Assembly (NCBI RefSeq): GCF_016802725.1
Contig: NC_052664.1
Location: forward strand, 12,426,016-12,490,015
Reading direction: 5' to 3'
DNA length: 64,000 bases
Source of the DNA: Solenopsis invicta
Taxonomy: Eukaryota > Arthropoda > Insecta > Hymenoptera > Formicidae
In this document: piece after piece, positions 35,606-47,160 of the stretch
Layout: each line of letters opens with the position of its first letter
Numbering within the stretch: position 1 is the first letter of the stretch
The notes under the pieces: model-generated
Seen by the model: the letters and a program-made list of their open reading frames with translations, nothing else
The model's database searches: none
Told to the model about the DNA's origin: nothing
Translations under genes and position numbers: made by a program

Positions 35606-37205
35606 CCGAGCTATTCGTGCGCTCACACGGACTGTTTTCCTATGAATTTTTAAACCGCGCTCTTTTCTGTTTAAACAAAGCTAACGTGAGCTCAGAAGCA
35701 ACCGTTCCAGAATTCGCATTTGCAATAGATCATTATCCAAAGCTCGTTATTACAGTCAATCAGAGCTATTGATAATTCTGTAATTGTTTTGCAAAAACAT
35801 TCATTGTTAGTGTGGCTACTTAATTTGCAAGTTAAATTTTCGATAATTAAATTCTGTATTTCCATCGGTGGATAGTTTCATCAAGTCAGTTGACAATGTG
35901 AAAGAAGTAATCAGGCGCACAGCACGTACATTCCAGACGAAATTGTTACACTTTGAGCTAGAAAGCTACAAGTTCAAAGGAAACCATGGGCGTGCCGCCA
36001 AGAAAGTAGTAGCTTAATCGCTACGACTTGGCACCCAATTGTAGACTGAAGAGGGAAAATATCCAGAAAATCCGATTAGTTAACAAAAAATATCACAATC
36101 AAGTGTGCCTTGAAAAGACGATTTTCTTCGTTATAATCGATATAAATTTTGATTTAATAGTAACATTTCGTTTTCAGATACAATTTGCAAAAGCAATATA
36201 TTTTAATAGCGGTATCTATAATTCAGATCAATTTTTCTACAATACATAAAGCTACATTTCAGAAAAGTATTTTTATTTATTGAATTACAGTCTGTTAAAG
36301 AATCATTATTCTTAAATTCAAATTCTAAAAGATCTTCCTTGATTATTTTTTAATTGTATCTAATTTCATTTTAAAGGTAAAAGTTTTTTCCTCTGCTTCC
36401 TTAATATGCGTTTAATCTATTAAGAAACATTGTCTTTTCATGTATTTCGAAATGTCAGTTTTTAATCGTTTACATCTCGTTGGAATTTCTCACATAAGTA
36501 AAAAGCGTTGTATTTTTAAGTAGACAATTTAAGAACATAATGGCTTAATCGCCATGGTTATACAATGGTTAATTTCAGATTAATTTTGAATTAATTCCAC
36601 GTCGACGTAAAAGGAAGCCGACTAACTCCTATGTATCCCCAGGGAGTCCTTTCTAAAGGTGTAAAATAGTATTTCTGGATTTTCACACTTTTCGTCCCCA
36701 GAGAAGAATCCCAATGGTACTTTGATGTACATTTCTTTAGAATACGTACCTGCGCGCTTGAATTTCACAGTTATCTGTTCTTATTCTCTTATTCTTCCTC
36801 CTTCACGCTATAATTACCTGTGTGCTAATGTACTTTTTATTATCATCGTTTTACTCTCTTCATCTCGAGCCAGTCATCAAATGAACGAAGAATAAAAAAG
36901 TTATTATTTTTTTCCATAATCTATTATGTGTTATAAATTCATTACAAAATAAGCTTTAGCATTTACATTGTACTTTTATATTGTCGATTAGCCGATTCAT
37001 TGCTGTTTTATTTACTTAAGCTCGTTTGCACATGTAGATTAACTTTTAACTCGATTTAATTTACTTTCTTAAATTTAGAAAAGATCAAAGTAAATTAAAC
37101 CAAATTTAATCTACATTAAAACAGATCTTACTTGCCAATGCAAAAAATTTTTAAATACATTTATTGTAAATTATTATTTAATTTTTTGTGAAATTACATA
37201 CTAAA
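35606..37205. other. mostly AT-rich non-coding stretch
   Basis: A 78-codon plus frame (35536-35772) continues from copy 1 of the segmental duplicate after its stop, with no domain known to me. The rest, including GC-light 36580-36800, shows nothing. Confidence 0.4.
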
Positions 37206-37250
37206 TATAAACGACAATTTATTACATATACATATAAACGACAATTTATT
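37206..37250. repeat. 19-bp direct repeat
   Basis: tataaacgacaatttatta occurs exactly at 37206-37224 and 37232-37250. Small local duplication just upstream of the 37.36-kb segment. Confidence 0.85.
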
Positions 37251-37359
37251 AATATTAGTAAATTCTTTACCGACATAATGCTGCCTGTAACGGTAGTAGT
37301 AGCCGTAAAAAATCGACCGTATAAATACATCTGAAGAGTTAGTGTCACAACACGAGCAG

Positions 37360-37497
37360 GAGGAAAAATTACTCGCACAGGCAGTCTATTGCCAGATTCA
37401 ATTTCCGGATCGCCGGACTGCTGCGCGCGTTACGACCGATTGTATATATGGTACGCGCGTGCACGTGACTCGTTTTACGAGAGATATGGGAACGATT
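37360..37497 (+). repeat. diverged segmental duplicate, copy 2
   Basis: Partner of 35470-35605. Here the shared frame stays open and belongs to a 65-codon frame at 37342-37539 starting MSQHEQEEKLLAQ. Several differences between the copies are third-position changes (gtt/gtc, atc/att), although others change the residue. Either a decayed repeat-derived coding piece or a non-coding element whose spacing is conserved. Confidence 0.65.
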
Positions 37498-37499
37498 CA

Positions 37500-37781
37500 T
37501 ATTTTTTTCCCTTTTTTTTTCACAATTGCATCTTTTTAATATCAGTTTCTCTTCTTTCAGTATGACTCGTTCGCGAAGTTTAACTAAATAAATCTCGATA
37601 TTTTCTGTCTGACGTGAAGGATCAAATTCTCATGATGTAAGAAGTCAGCGAGTTGATAAATGGGAGCGAGGCAAGTTAGAAAAAGTTGTGACGCTTGAAA
37701 AGAATCGCGCTTTTCATTTTAAATCTAATTAATTTTCTCAACTTTTAATTTTAGGATGTTAAGGAGTCCTATTTAAAGAAA
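37500..37781. other. AT-rich spacer
   Basis: Nothing recognised. Confidence 0.4.
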
Positions 37782-38275
37782 AACCGATAGAAAATTATAC
37801 AAACAAATTTAAACCTTTATCTAATTTTATAATATAGTTATTGTTTTAATCGAACTCGCGTTTGACCCACGATAGACGAATTATCTTCTTTTATCATTTC
37901 TTAAGACTATTTTACGTAAACAATTAAATACTCTAATCTGAACGTGTATATTTTTCTGCATAACTTGTTGAGTTATCTAATCCAATCTAGAAATTACGAT
38001 TTGCTATACGTATATGTATATTGTATATATATAAGAAATATTAAAAATAATTTATATGTAAAAACAAAATCTCTAAAATTAAAGTATTACATAAAACATC
38101 ATGCGTAAATAAAGAAAACGTGATAATCAGTTTCGATAAAACACAATCCGATCAAAATTGATTAAAAATGATTAGTAAAGTATATGCGAAATAACATAAA
38201 AACCGATAACATATTATCTGAACCAAAAGTACGATAGGATTATATAGATTTTTTCTTATCTAATTCTATCGGCTT
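37782..38275 (+). repeat. family C dispersed repeat, copy 1
   Basis: Aligns with 62815-63335 in the same orientation: gatagaaaatta, tatcta-ttttat, gttttaatc, agaattatct-ttttatc-tttctta (about 37878), gaacgtgtat-tttttct (about 37941), aacttgttgagttatctaatccaatct (about 37963), aaaacaaaat (about 38062), attacataa, then gattttttct near the end. No open frame. Class unknown. Confidence 0.78.
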
Positions 38276-38590
38276 TAAGTGCTGTGAAAGTAGTAAATAT
38301 TAAAACGCAATAAAGACATATTGTGACTAGCAGAAATAAAATTAGAATTTTATTATTTAGAAAGTGAATTAGATCCTGCAATCAAAAACATATTATCGTA
38401 ATTTGAAAATAGCGATTAGCTGCTATATAATTTTTCAAAATATATTTTAATGCTTCTATTTTATAAGGAAATTTTCTGATTATACATATATCGCGATTTT
38501 CTCAAGCAATAGCCAAATAAAAGGCAGAGATTATATTTCTGAAAACCCAATTACACAAAATGTTTCTTACCTCTTTAATTCATACGCTCA
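38276..38590. other. AT-rich stretch, possible tail of family C
   Basis: A ttttataaggaa string near 38460 also occurs downstream of the other copy (about 63463), so the repeat may extend further than I could align. Confidence 0.35.
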
Positions 38591-39240
38591 TCTATCGCAG
38601 GTCTGCGAGCATTTACATTTCGTAAAGCACCACATTGCGTTCCAACATTCAAAGTCGTTGTCGGTTATTGCTCCTTAAACGTGGGGCGCAACGGGTAAGG
38701 TATTTAGCATCGTGGCGTCACGTTCAAACTGGAAACGCGGCGGTGTCGTACGTCGCGACGTCCTATCGAATGTATAATTCAAATTTCGTCGTATGAATAA
38801 TGTGCAATGATGCACTAGGGCCGAGGCAGAGAGGGAAAAGGAAACGGTAGGAGGATCTGGCCAGTGCCACGAATGGAGGAGTACCTCGCTCCCCCCCTGC
38901 TTCGAGTAACGTAATAAATAATAGAGGCGGGGGTGGTCCGTTCCCTTGGTGGCCCCTTCAGGCAAACCTCCCCACTACCGCGTCCCATTGCTGAAATATT
39001 CAGCAGTAGTAATGGCCTGGAACTCGTTGCCGTCCACAAACCCACCTGTCGTTCGCGTATCAGAATCGGGCGCTTGTCGCACCGATCTTGCGGCTCCTGA
39101 TTGCTATTGATTTTCCTGCCCCAAGTACGCTGTACGATTTTTGCTACTGTTGTGGTAAATTTATCGACGACGGGAATACTATCGCGATTGCCAGACATTC
39201 GTAGAAATACTGCAGGACCTCGAAAGTTCTCGCGAAATTA
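38591..39240. other. CpG-rich island
   Basis: Overlapping minus-strand frames of 96 and 127 codons (38675-38965, 38815-39198) and a C7 run near 38893. The peptides are Arg/Ser/Pro rich and not recognisable. Candidate promoter or enhancer block. Confidence 0.4.
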
Positions 39241-39810
39241 TAAGAATATGAAAATTTTGATTGACGTTTCTTACAAAATATTCACCGCTCTAAATATCAC
39301 TCGTATAATCTTGATAATTATAAAACGGCGAGAAAGGAGAGACAGATTCTTAAAATTTATGAATCATTAATGGCTTTAATAAAGACAATTCAGGAATACT
39401 TTTGTTATTAACATAATAATAAATAGCTATATGAAAATTATATTTGTCCATATAATAATTTCTTCTCTCCACCTAGCTTATATTGTATAAATATCGATTA
39501 TATGATAAAAAGTTTAAGAATAGTATTAACGTACTTATTTTTGTTAGTTTTTATTTATTGAAAACGTAAGAAATCGACAATTTACAATCGATCTAAATAT
39601 TCTATAATATAATTTAATTAACAATAAGACAAATATGAAGAAAGAAGGAAGTTGTATTTACTGCTGATATATCTCTCTGGCCTTTGCCGAGAATTAATAT
39701 GATGACGTCATTAACAAAGTTTGTAGGTTGGAATTAACCGCGATTTACTCAAGCGAGAAGCTCATTTAAACTAACTTGCTTGTAATACTTCGATTAATTT
39801 GAAATAGCCA
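39241..39810. other. AT-rich non-coding stretch
   Basis: Nothing recognised. Confidence 0.45.
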
Positions 39811-41000
39811 ACTTACTAACCACGCGAGCCATCGAAGATGTTGGATAAGCCCAAAAGAATTATAGGTGCATCGACGAAGAGAAAGAGAGAGAGAGAGAGA
39901 TGATCGATAATCCGGCTACGCATACCTACGTACCCGCGGCCGACTTCATAGTCGAAGTTTCTCGTCGAAATCTCTTCTTTTCGACGATGAACTTTGCCGA
40001 CTCCTCGCTTCACCCCCGAGGGCGGCTCTGGGGCCGCGAGTTCACCTTTAAATTTCCCAAGCTAGGCAAAGTAAGGAAGCCCGCTCCGTGGCTCGGTAGC
40101 TACCCAACTTCCCTGTATACGCGCTTGACATTGGAGCTTAATCCTGTGGAGCGGCCCAAGGAGAACGATGAGGAACTTTCCAGGTAGACTAGGTAAAACT
40201 AGGACTTCCATATCGGGTCTCAACCTCGGAACGTTTTCGAGATCGCGTCGAGAGCGCGTCGGCGTATATTTCGCCCAACTAACTTTGATTTATCTCTCAT
40301 TACTCCGAGGATCTAGGCCCTCCACTATCGCGCTTTGATGGTATCAATTAATGGCGAGTGCCGACGGGCTGCGACGAGGGGCTTCGCGAAAAGCGTGTCG
40401 CTTTTCGATCTCTCGGAATACCGCCGAATTGGACGCCATCTTCGTTTTGGTCCTTGAATCTCGTCGTTTCAACGGAGGTATTTCCGTCACGTAAAAGGCC
40501 CTTTAATCCACGTTTTCCAATTTTTCCGCTGTCAACTTTAGCCTCCCACCGTTCTTCTCGACCATCTACACATTTCCAATCCTCTCACTCCGCGCTTCTC
40601 CCGTTTCAACGCTCTCGTACGACCTTCCTTTTTTTATCCTTCAAGCGCATATCCTCTTGGTAGATAAGCTGATGGTTCATGTTTGAGAGAATGAGAGGAT
40701 GCCGCTTAGGAAGGACACGGGGTAAGTAAAGAGGCGCGGAAAAGGGGAATAGACTGGTACCAATCTGCATCCTTTCCGGTATGCGGTAATTCGGAGCGTC
40801 TCCGATAATAGAAATTCACGGCGTGAAAAGGCACATGTCTGCGTACATGGTACATAAGGTATGCTCCTTTCATAGGGCTTTTGATGTCATCGAAGATTCT
40901 GTCGTGTTCTCCCTCGAGTTCATCGTGGATTAAATAATCTTTGCACGAGCGCGCTAATCGCGCGATTGGAGAGAATCGCATTCTAATCGACGATAAATAT
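39811..41000. other. longest continuous GC-rich island of its region
   Basis: About 1.2 kb of CpG-containing DNA with a short (GA)n at 39882-39900. Plus frames of 95 codons (39900-40187) and 101 codons (40358-40663) and a 91-codon minus frame (40706-40981) lack recognisable domains. The 95-codon frame has the least biased composition and is followed at once by gaactttccag-gtagac, which would fit a splice donor. This is only a hint and no gene is called. Confidence 0.4.
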
Positions 41001-41630
41001 TAAAGATGTCATTGTAATGTAATTATACATTTTATTCTTTGGTATTAAAATACGACGTCAACGTAACGTATTCTTTTATATTTTGATTTTATATTGTTCA
41101 TTAAGTCCTATTTTCGGTAGACATTCACGTGTACTTGGAGGACTTTTGCGCAGAAGTCGTGTGATTTCTACTAACGCAGCATTATCCCTTCTAGAACAAT
41201 ACGTCCTCGATTGAATAAATGTTTAAGTACAATAGATTTGCGTTACAATTTAGGGCAAAAAGCTGCCAAAAACTAAGACTTTAATGACATAATGAATTAC
41301 TATAAAATACATATTTTATTTATTTGACAAAGAACTTAACAAAAATATATTTGTGTGTGTGTGTTAATAGTTGCTATTCTACTAATTCCCTTGCATTAAA
41401 TAAATTCAATAGTCTTCTAAAAAGAAAGAAAGAAACTTTTTTTTCTATAGACGAAAAAAATTATGCAAAGAATTTAAGAATATCTCAGATTGATTAAAAT
41501 CAAAATGTAAAATTTAAAGTACAAGATTTCTACTGAAGTTTATTACTTTTAATACAGAACGCATTCTGCTAGTAATGATAAAAATGTATAAAGCACTATA
41601 TAATACACGAAATGTTACTCCAAAGTTGTA
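41001..41630. other. AT-rich stretch
   Basis: Short (TG)n at about 41350-41363 and a GAAA run near 41422. No gene. Confidence 0.5.
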
Positions 41631-42080
41631 ACGCACTCTGCTGGTTTAAGGAAATGGCGCCCCGTGAGAGAGCGATGGGTTTCAGCGGAGCTGGCGTGGA
41701 AAGAGATTAAAGGATTCCGGAAATAATCTAGCAGAGTTTTTATCGAATCCCTGCTCATGAAGCTGCACGATACTGCAGACGTCCTAAAGAAAAATATGTA
41801 CGTCTCTATGATAAATAGACGCGCAATGACATTACATTGAAACCGGCCCCTCGCCACCCCCAGGTGACAATGATGGAACTGCCATCCTCAACTGCGCAGT
41901 CCAACCACAAAAGAGAGAGACGCGAGGCCGTAAGATATAGCACGGTCATTACGCCAACATTTTCTAGCCAGATCGATTTATGACCCAGCGTAGCTATTGT
42001 TTTGCTCGTTGCGTTAAAATAGTTTTTGCCGCGCTATTGCTCATGCGATTAAAAATAAAAGGACGGTGCATAAGCATAAC
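41631..42080. other. GC-richer block
   Basis: An 80-codon minus frame (41615-41857) is not recognisable. Candidate regulatory block. Confidence 0.35.
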
Positions 42081-42403
42081 AAAGAATCATCTTGATCTAC
42101 GATTTACTAATGTCTGCAATGACACTTTTTTCTTTCTATAGTTTCTCGTTTACCAACAATTTGCAAATTATATCGATGTGTGAAGGATGAAACAATAATA
42201 GTAGCAATAACGAAATTATATTTTAAATAAAAACAAAGTGCTAAATACGTACATGGAATAGTAATAAATAATTTGAAACATATTAATTTAAGAATATGTA
42301 AACACAGTAGAAAACATTTTATATTTACGTTAAAAACGGTCTTTGTTAAAATTTTTAACATATCCGAGTATCAATTTAATATAATGTGATTATGTTATTT
42401 AAT

Positions 42404-42562
42404 TATTTTATGGTAAATTGATATTTATCATTTTGTAGTCTTATAATAATATAATTGATAGGCAAAGGAACAAATAAAAAAGTATTTTATGGTAAATTGA
42501 TATTTATCATTTTGTAGTCTTATAATAATATAATTGATAGGCAAAGGAACAAATAAAAAAAG
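42404..42562. repeat. 79-bp tandem duplication, nearly perfect
   Basis: The unit starting tattttatggtaaattg and ending aggaacaaataaaa..gt is repeated head to tail: 42404-42482 and 42483-42562. The only difference is one extra A in the poly-A step of the second unit. Such identity in AT-rich non-coding DNA means a very recent duplication, possibly still polymorphic, or an assembly duplication. Confidence 0.97.
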
Positions 42563-42609
42563 TAATGTAAAAATACAAATAAATTGACGAGTCTAAACGA
42601 TCATAGCTA

Positions 42610-42715
42610 GATCACTTAAGCGCCTCGATAATCAAACTATCTAAGACACTCACATGGATTGCAGGGGGATTCTGATTTAAACCCTGGCCAAGGTGATATT
42701 TTTCACAAGTGTTTT
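42610..42715 (+). mobile_element. tRNA-derived SINE-like head
   Basis: A tRNA-like order of RNA polymerase III promoter boxes: an A-box-like stretch (gataatcaaactatctaag, 42627-42645), then ggattgcagggggattctga, then a B-box-like gatttaaaccc at 42674-42684 (consensus ggttcaaaycc, 9 of 11) followed by tggcc-aggtgat. The A-to-B distance is tRNA-like, yet no acceptor stem closes it, so it is not a functional tRNA. The body would run right into AT-rich DNA. Confidence 0.5.
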
Positions 42716-43184
42716 ATAGTTTTATAGGTACGAAGATTTATGCCTGTTGACATCATTAACATTATTTCAATTTAATTTTGTGATATTATAACACAGTTTT
42801 GGTTCACTTTAAGAATTTAAGAACTGTTTGAAACTGAAACGACACACAGTTTGAGAGAATTAGAATTTGTATGTAAAATTTCACAAAAAGTGTATTTTAA
42901 TACTAAGATCCAATTTGATCATTTAGGTTGGTCAATTTATTTGTGTTTTCACGTACCTGTTGAGATATTCTTATTAAAAATAATATAGTTTTGAAACGTT
43001 AATTCTAAAAAAAATGAATAAAATGTACGTATCAACATATTATAAATATTAATTTACTATAGAAATATACTTTTACAGATTGTATAAAAATATTGCATTT
43101 TTTCTGTTAATTTATGTTTTTTCTAACATATTCATCTTGTGTTAAATTAATCCAAAAATTATAGTGGACAATTTGTTGGACATG
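42716..43184. other. AT-rich stretch, possible SINE body
   Basis: Follows the tRNA-like head directly. No end such as a poly-A or short tandem tail is clear. Confidence 0.35.
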
Positions 43185-43640
43185 CATACATGTTAAGGGT
43201 TTTGGTTAAACAATAGGAGTTAAAAATTATCGAAATTTAAAAACTGAAGGTTTCTCTAGGTTTATTCCTTTTTTTCTTGATCAACAATAAAACATTTTGG
43301 TCATAAATGTCCAAGTTTTGATTCTGAAAGAAGAAGAAACTTGGACATTTATGACCAAACTGCAAAGAAGAAAACAATTAAAAATTTGATTTATAATGAT
43401 TTTTGCAGCAAAAATTATTATATTTTGCTGTGAATAAATAACTGTTAAATGAGTAAATAGAACTAAATAAATTTTTGTACGAATATTTATTAGAGTTTTA
43501 TTAGTATACGTAAAAATTTTGATATAATTGATAATGCTACTTTCTCTAATCAAATAGGTGCTGCAAAATGCGATTTTACGTAAGCATCAAGAGTAAACAA
43601 AAAATTAAATAATTTTTAAACCAATAAATAAATTATACAA
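43185..43640 (+). repeat. family B dispersed repeat, copy 2
   Basis: Partner of 30920-31375. The alignment is continuous apart from small indels and one insertion near 43328-43354, which forms the right arm of the hairpin listed next. No coding capacity. Confidence 0.8.
43296..43359. repeat. perfect 23-bp hairpin inside family B copy 2
   Basis: tttggtcataaatgtccaag... at 43296-43318 pairs without mismatch with its complement at 43337-43359 over an 18-nt loop. The left arm has a counterpart in copy 1, while the right arm is absent there, so the hairpin arose after the copies separated. Confidence 0.95.
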
Positions 43641-43915
43641 ATTTTACATAAATTTAATACTAGAATATTCTATAACATTTTTATATTTTATGTAACGTTT
43701 TGAGATATGATCCATGCATCCTTAAATTGAACACAAATTTTCCACTGTCTAAATAAAGAATCTTATTCTAACATTCTTATCAATTATCTAATATTGTTTC
43801 TCATTTATTTTTTAATAATGGAGAACGATTGAATTAAACATGTTGGTTTTGTGGGGCTATTTCAGATAATTCGTGACACAAGATGTAAATTTGGTGAAAA
43901 AATTCGAGAGTCATA
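43641..43915. other. AT-rich spacer
   Basis: Nothing recognised. Confidence 0.4.
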
Positions 43916-44420
43916 AGGGTTAGGTGCATTTACTACTCGTTCGGACACCATCGATCGACCGCGAGCGGTATATGTAGCTTCCGCGTCCGCAGGCTTATGC
44001 TTGTGAAAGGGAATGGGGTAGTTTCATGCGTGGTCGCGCTTAGTCCGCCCTTATCGACGTAGCGTGGAGAAGAGCCGCGCGCACGACCGATGATCGAACG
44101 AATGGTATCAAAGCGACCGAAGTACGATTGGACGGTCGCCAGCTGGCCATATAATTGAATATCGCGTTCCCCTCGCGTGGTTGCGGTGTCGGCCGTTGCT
44201 GCTTAAGCGTTTCGCGCTACGTGCATAAATCAGGACAATTAGTTGCGCGCCCGTTCCTCACAGTCGCGCTAGAATGTCGCGCTGCATTTACCGCGTTCCA
44301 GCTTTGCACGCGCTCCTTCGAACTTATGTTCCGTGTTGCGCGCGCGTCTCGTAATGAGGGAAACGCGTAAATTAGCGCAATTGATGTATACGCGACAATC
44401 TATTTAGGCCTTTTCAGGCC
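43916..44420. other. CpG-rich island
   Basis: Dense CpG (many GCGC and CGCG strings) and a 71-codon plus frame that is not recognisable. Candidate promoter or enhancer. Confidence 0.4.
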
Positions 44421-45005
44421 GCATTAATTATGTAATAAATGTCATTAATTAATCTACAATATTGTTTACATTTGTACATCTTGTTTGTAGCACTGAGAGT
44501 GCTAAATCACAATATGTATATGGAAAGTGAAAGGAGATTCTGACGAAACTATTGCTTGTATTAATTTAATTTTATTGTAAGTTAGATTTATATCGTTTCC
44601 GTTAACTATTCCGCTTTGATGCTAATGCCTCTTCACTTCACGTACTTCTGCTTAACTATTAAGAGCATTTACGGAGCCCGATTACGGGATTACATTTATA
44701 AATTCACTATCTTGGAGAAGTTTATTTAATCTTTTCTGGAATATATTTCGTAGAAGAGATTTGTATCGTGTTCTTCCAAACTTCTTTTGAATTGTCTTTA
44801 ATATTAATACGAAAATGCCATTACTTTAATTTCCTTAAAATTGATTTACAAATTCTTTCAATTGATTAAAATACTTGTTCTGGATATTAAACGAATTACA
44901 CTTGGGGAAAGTTGAGCTTATTAGCGATTAAGATGCAACAAAAAGAATTGGATAAAAGTTTAATTTGTTTTCAATCTAACTATACTTCTTCTTATTGAGC
45001 GATTC
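44421..45005. other. AT-rich non-coding stretch
   Basis: Nothing recognised. Confidence 0.45.
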
Positions 45006-45620
45006 CTAGTTGGCAGTTTCAACAAGATCGTACGCGAGCACAGCGGGGAACGTCAATTTCTAGGTACAGAACATTTCTCTCTCCCTCTAAACAATTTACG
45101 GATAGCAAATGACTTATTGCCTGGGTTGAGAGAGATGTCGGAACAGTTATTTGACTACCTGTACTAATCTAATCCTTTGCCGCGCTATCTGTCTCCGCTT
45201 GCATCGCAGCTCCCAGCGGGAGTCGGACGAGTTTACACGAGATACATGTCGAACGCGCGTGCGATGTTGATCGTTTGCCAGACTGCTAAGAATTATCATT
45301 CCCCGTATGTACCCAGGATGAACCGAGAGCACCGAGACGAGTGCACACGCGCGGGCTTGCCGACATTACGCGCGGGCAAGGATAACGTCGGTTGGTCGAC
45401 GACGGGCTCGTTGCCCTCTTATTTGAACGTCTCCCCATCGCTGGCAAGAAATTTATGTTCTATTTACCAAGGTTTTATGCGCTGGCTTCTAAGGACCGTG
45501 ACGGGGCTCTCGAAAGGTCTACGTCGGTTATATATCACACAATGCCACCATAAGATGCTTGAAGAGCGCCTTTAACGCAGCATTGTGCATTCTGCTTTAA
45601 AACGCGAGGCTGCTGCTTTA
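45006..45620. other. CpG-rich island with a 132-codon frame
   Basis: The plus frame at 45177-45575 starts MPRYLSPLASQLPAGVG and has fairly balanced composition, which makes it one of the better coding candidates of the window. I see no domain, signal peptide or repeat in it, and no flanking splice signals that would decide. It is therefore left as an unexplained frame in a GC island. Confidence 0.3.
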
Positions 45621-46380
45621 ATTTTGCAAAATTCTCTCTGTATACATCCTCGTGTTTCTTCACCTTAACATTTTGATATTTTAGTTTATAATTATATTTA
45701 TTTTCTACGATATAATAAGTATCATTTATCTTATAACACGCGCACTGTTTTCCTATTGTATTCTTGCCAAGTCTTCATTTTACTTAATTGAGACATCATG
45801 CCATATCTTTCCCTTTCTCTCTCCTTCTTCTCATCTTTGCTTTGTTATAGAATAATGAATTACTTTCCAGTTTGCAGATTCGGTTGCAAAAACGTATATC
45901 TTTAAGATATTTAATGTCAGCGATGTAGTTATTAATATATAGGATGTCTGATAATTATTGACACAACGCTCATGAGTAGGTAAAACGGGCTAAACTGAAC
46001 AGAAAGTCATGTACGAATTATTTTTACCAAGTTAAGCAGATCAAGTCTCTGTTTAAACAGAGGTTTTTATAATTTAATAAATCTCTTTTTCTGTCTCAAT
46101 GACTTTATTTTAATAATTATAAGTACCATTATCGAAAGACTCATATTTTAGTTAAGAAACTCTAGTTTCTGGTAAGAGTTTCAAAGCACTTCTGGCAACG
46201 AATATGCATATTTTCAAATAAACAATAAAACCAATTTCCGTCATCCACTACTGCTGTCTTAATTGTAATAAACAAAACATCAGTTAAATCATGTTTAAGC
46301 ACTGTGACTAATTAAATTGTAATTTGAATTGATTTTTTGACTGACATAATTCAGATTTAAATTCACAGTAAGATGTAAAA
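45621..46380. other. AT-rich stretch with a perfect palindrome
   Basis: Contains ctctgtttaaacagag, a perfect 16-bp palindrome at 46048-46063. A taggatgtctgataattatt string near 45940 resembles the outer end of the 53.85-kb element, but no matching second end is seen. No gene. Confidence 0.5.
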
Positions 46381-46620
46381 CAACATCGAGTTGTATGCTA
46401 TTATCGGCCAAATATTTTGGTCGCGAAGTCACCGAGAAATGTCGGCCTGCTTACGTAATTAAGTACAGAGAAGGCGACTGTGCTACTACGATCTGCCAAT
46501 TTCGAGTGACGGATGACGCTGTGAGCGAGTAAAATTAGCCTTGCGTGTCCGTGTCAGCGAGCTTGGTTGGACATGCGACTTCTTTTTTCACTTAGATTGA
46601 AGATTGGTATTTCCGTGCGA
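46381..46620. other. small CpG-containing island
   Basis: GC-richer block without frames over 60 codons. Nothing specific. Confidence 0.35.
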
Positions 46621-47116
46621 CCCTAAATTTTATTTCTAAACTTTCCACCTTTTTTCTGAAATTTTTTTGGTGCATAAATTGTGGAGTATTATAGACTAAC
46701 AATTTCAACGTTAACAATTGTTAACTTTTAATAGCTCTTTGTAGATTATGATTATTCAGAATGTTCTCTGTAACTCGATCATTTAGAATATTTCTGTTTT
46801 TAATGGTACAAAAAATACCAAAGAAAAAAAATGCTTGTTTCCAAGGGACAAGTATTATGACAGGTAGTATTTTTTTTATGCTTATTATTTTACACCATGT
46901 CGAGATCATTAACATTTTTTTTAATGGGATAGCACATTTTCATTTACCTAAGTAATATAATTCCTAAGGTCAACATATGATTGAATCTGTTTTTTATGAA
47001 CTACATTATTACTTTGATGAGAATATGTGATCTCATTTTTAAAAATGTTGATAATCTCCACATACTCTGTATGTGCACATATATACTATGTTAACATGTA
47101 ATGAGTACATATATAT

Positions 47117-47120
<4 letters not shown>
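46621..47120. other. AT-rich stretch
   Basis: Two antisense 64-codon frames overlap at 46721-46955. Nothing recognised. Confidence 0.45.

Positions 47121-47150
<30 letters not shown>
47121..47150. repeat. (AT)15 microsatellite
   Basis: Uninterrupted AT dinucleotides, preceded by shorter atatatac runs. Confidence 0.95.
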
Positions 47151-47154
<4 letters not shown>

Positions 47155-47160
47155 TTGCAT

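Noticed and set aside
42610..42715. Functional tRNA gene
   Set aside because: No acceptor stem or intact cloverleaf; only the promoter boxes resemble a tRNA, so SINE-like is the better call.
43296..43359. microRNA precursor hairpin
   Set aside because: The stem is perfect but lies within a dispersed repeat and its right arm is a recent copy-specific insertion.
45177..45575. 132-codon plus frame as a gene
   Set aside because: Composition is acceptable but no family, signal, splice context or partner frame supports it; reported only as part of a GC island.
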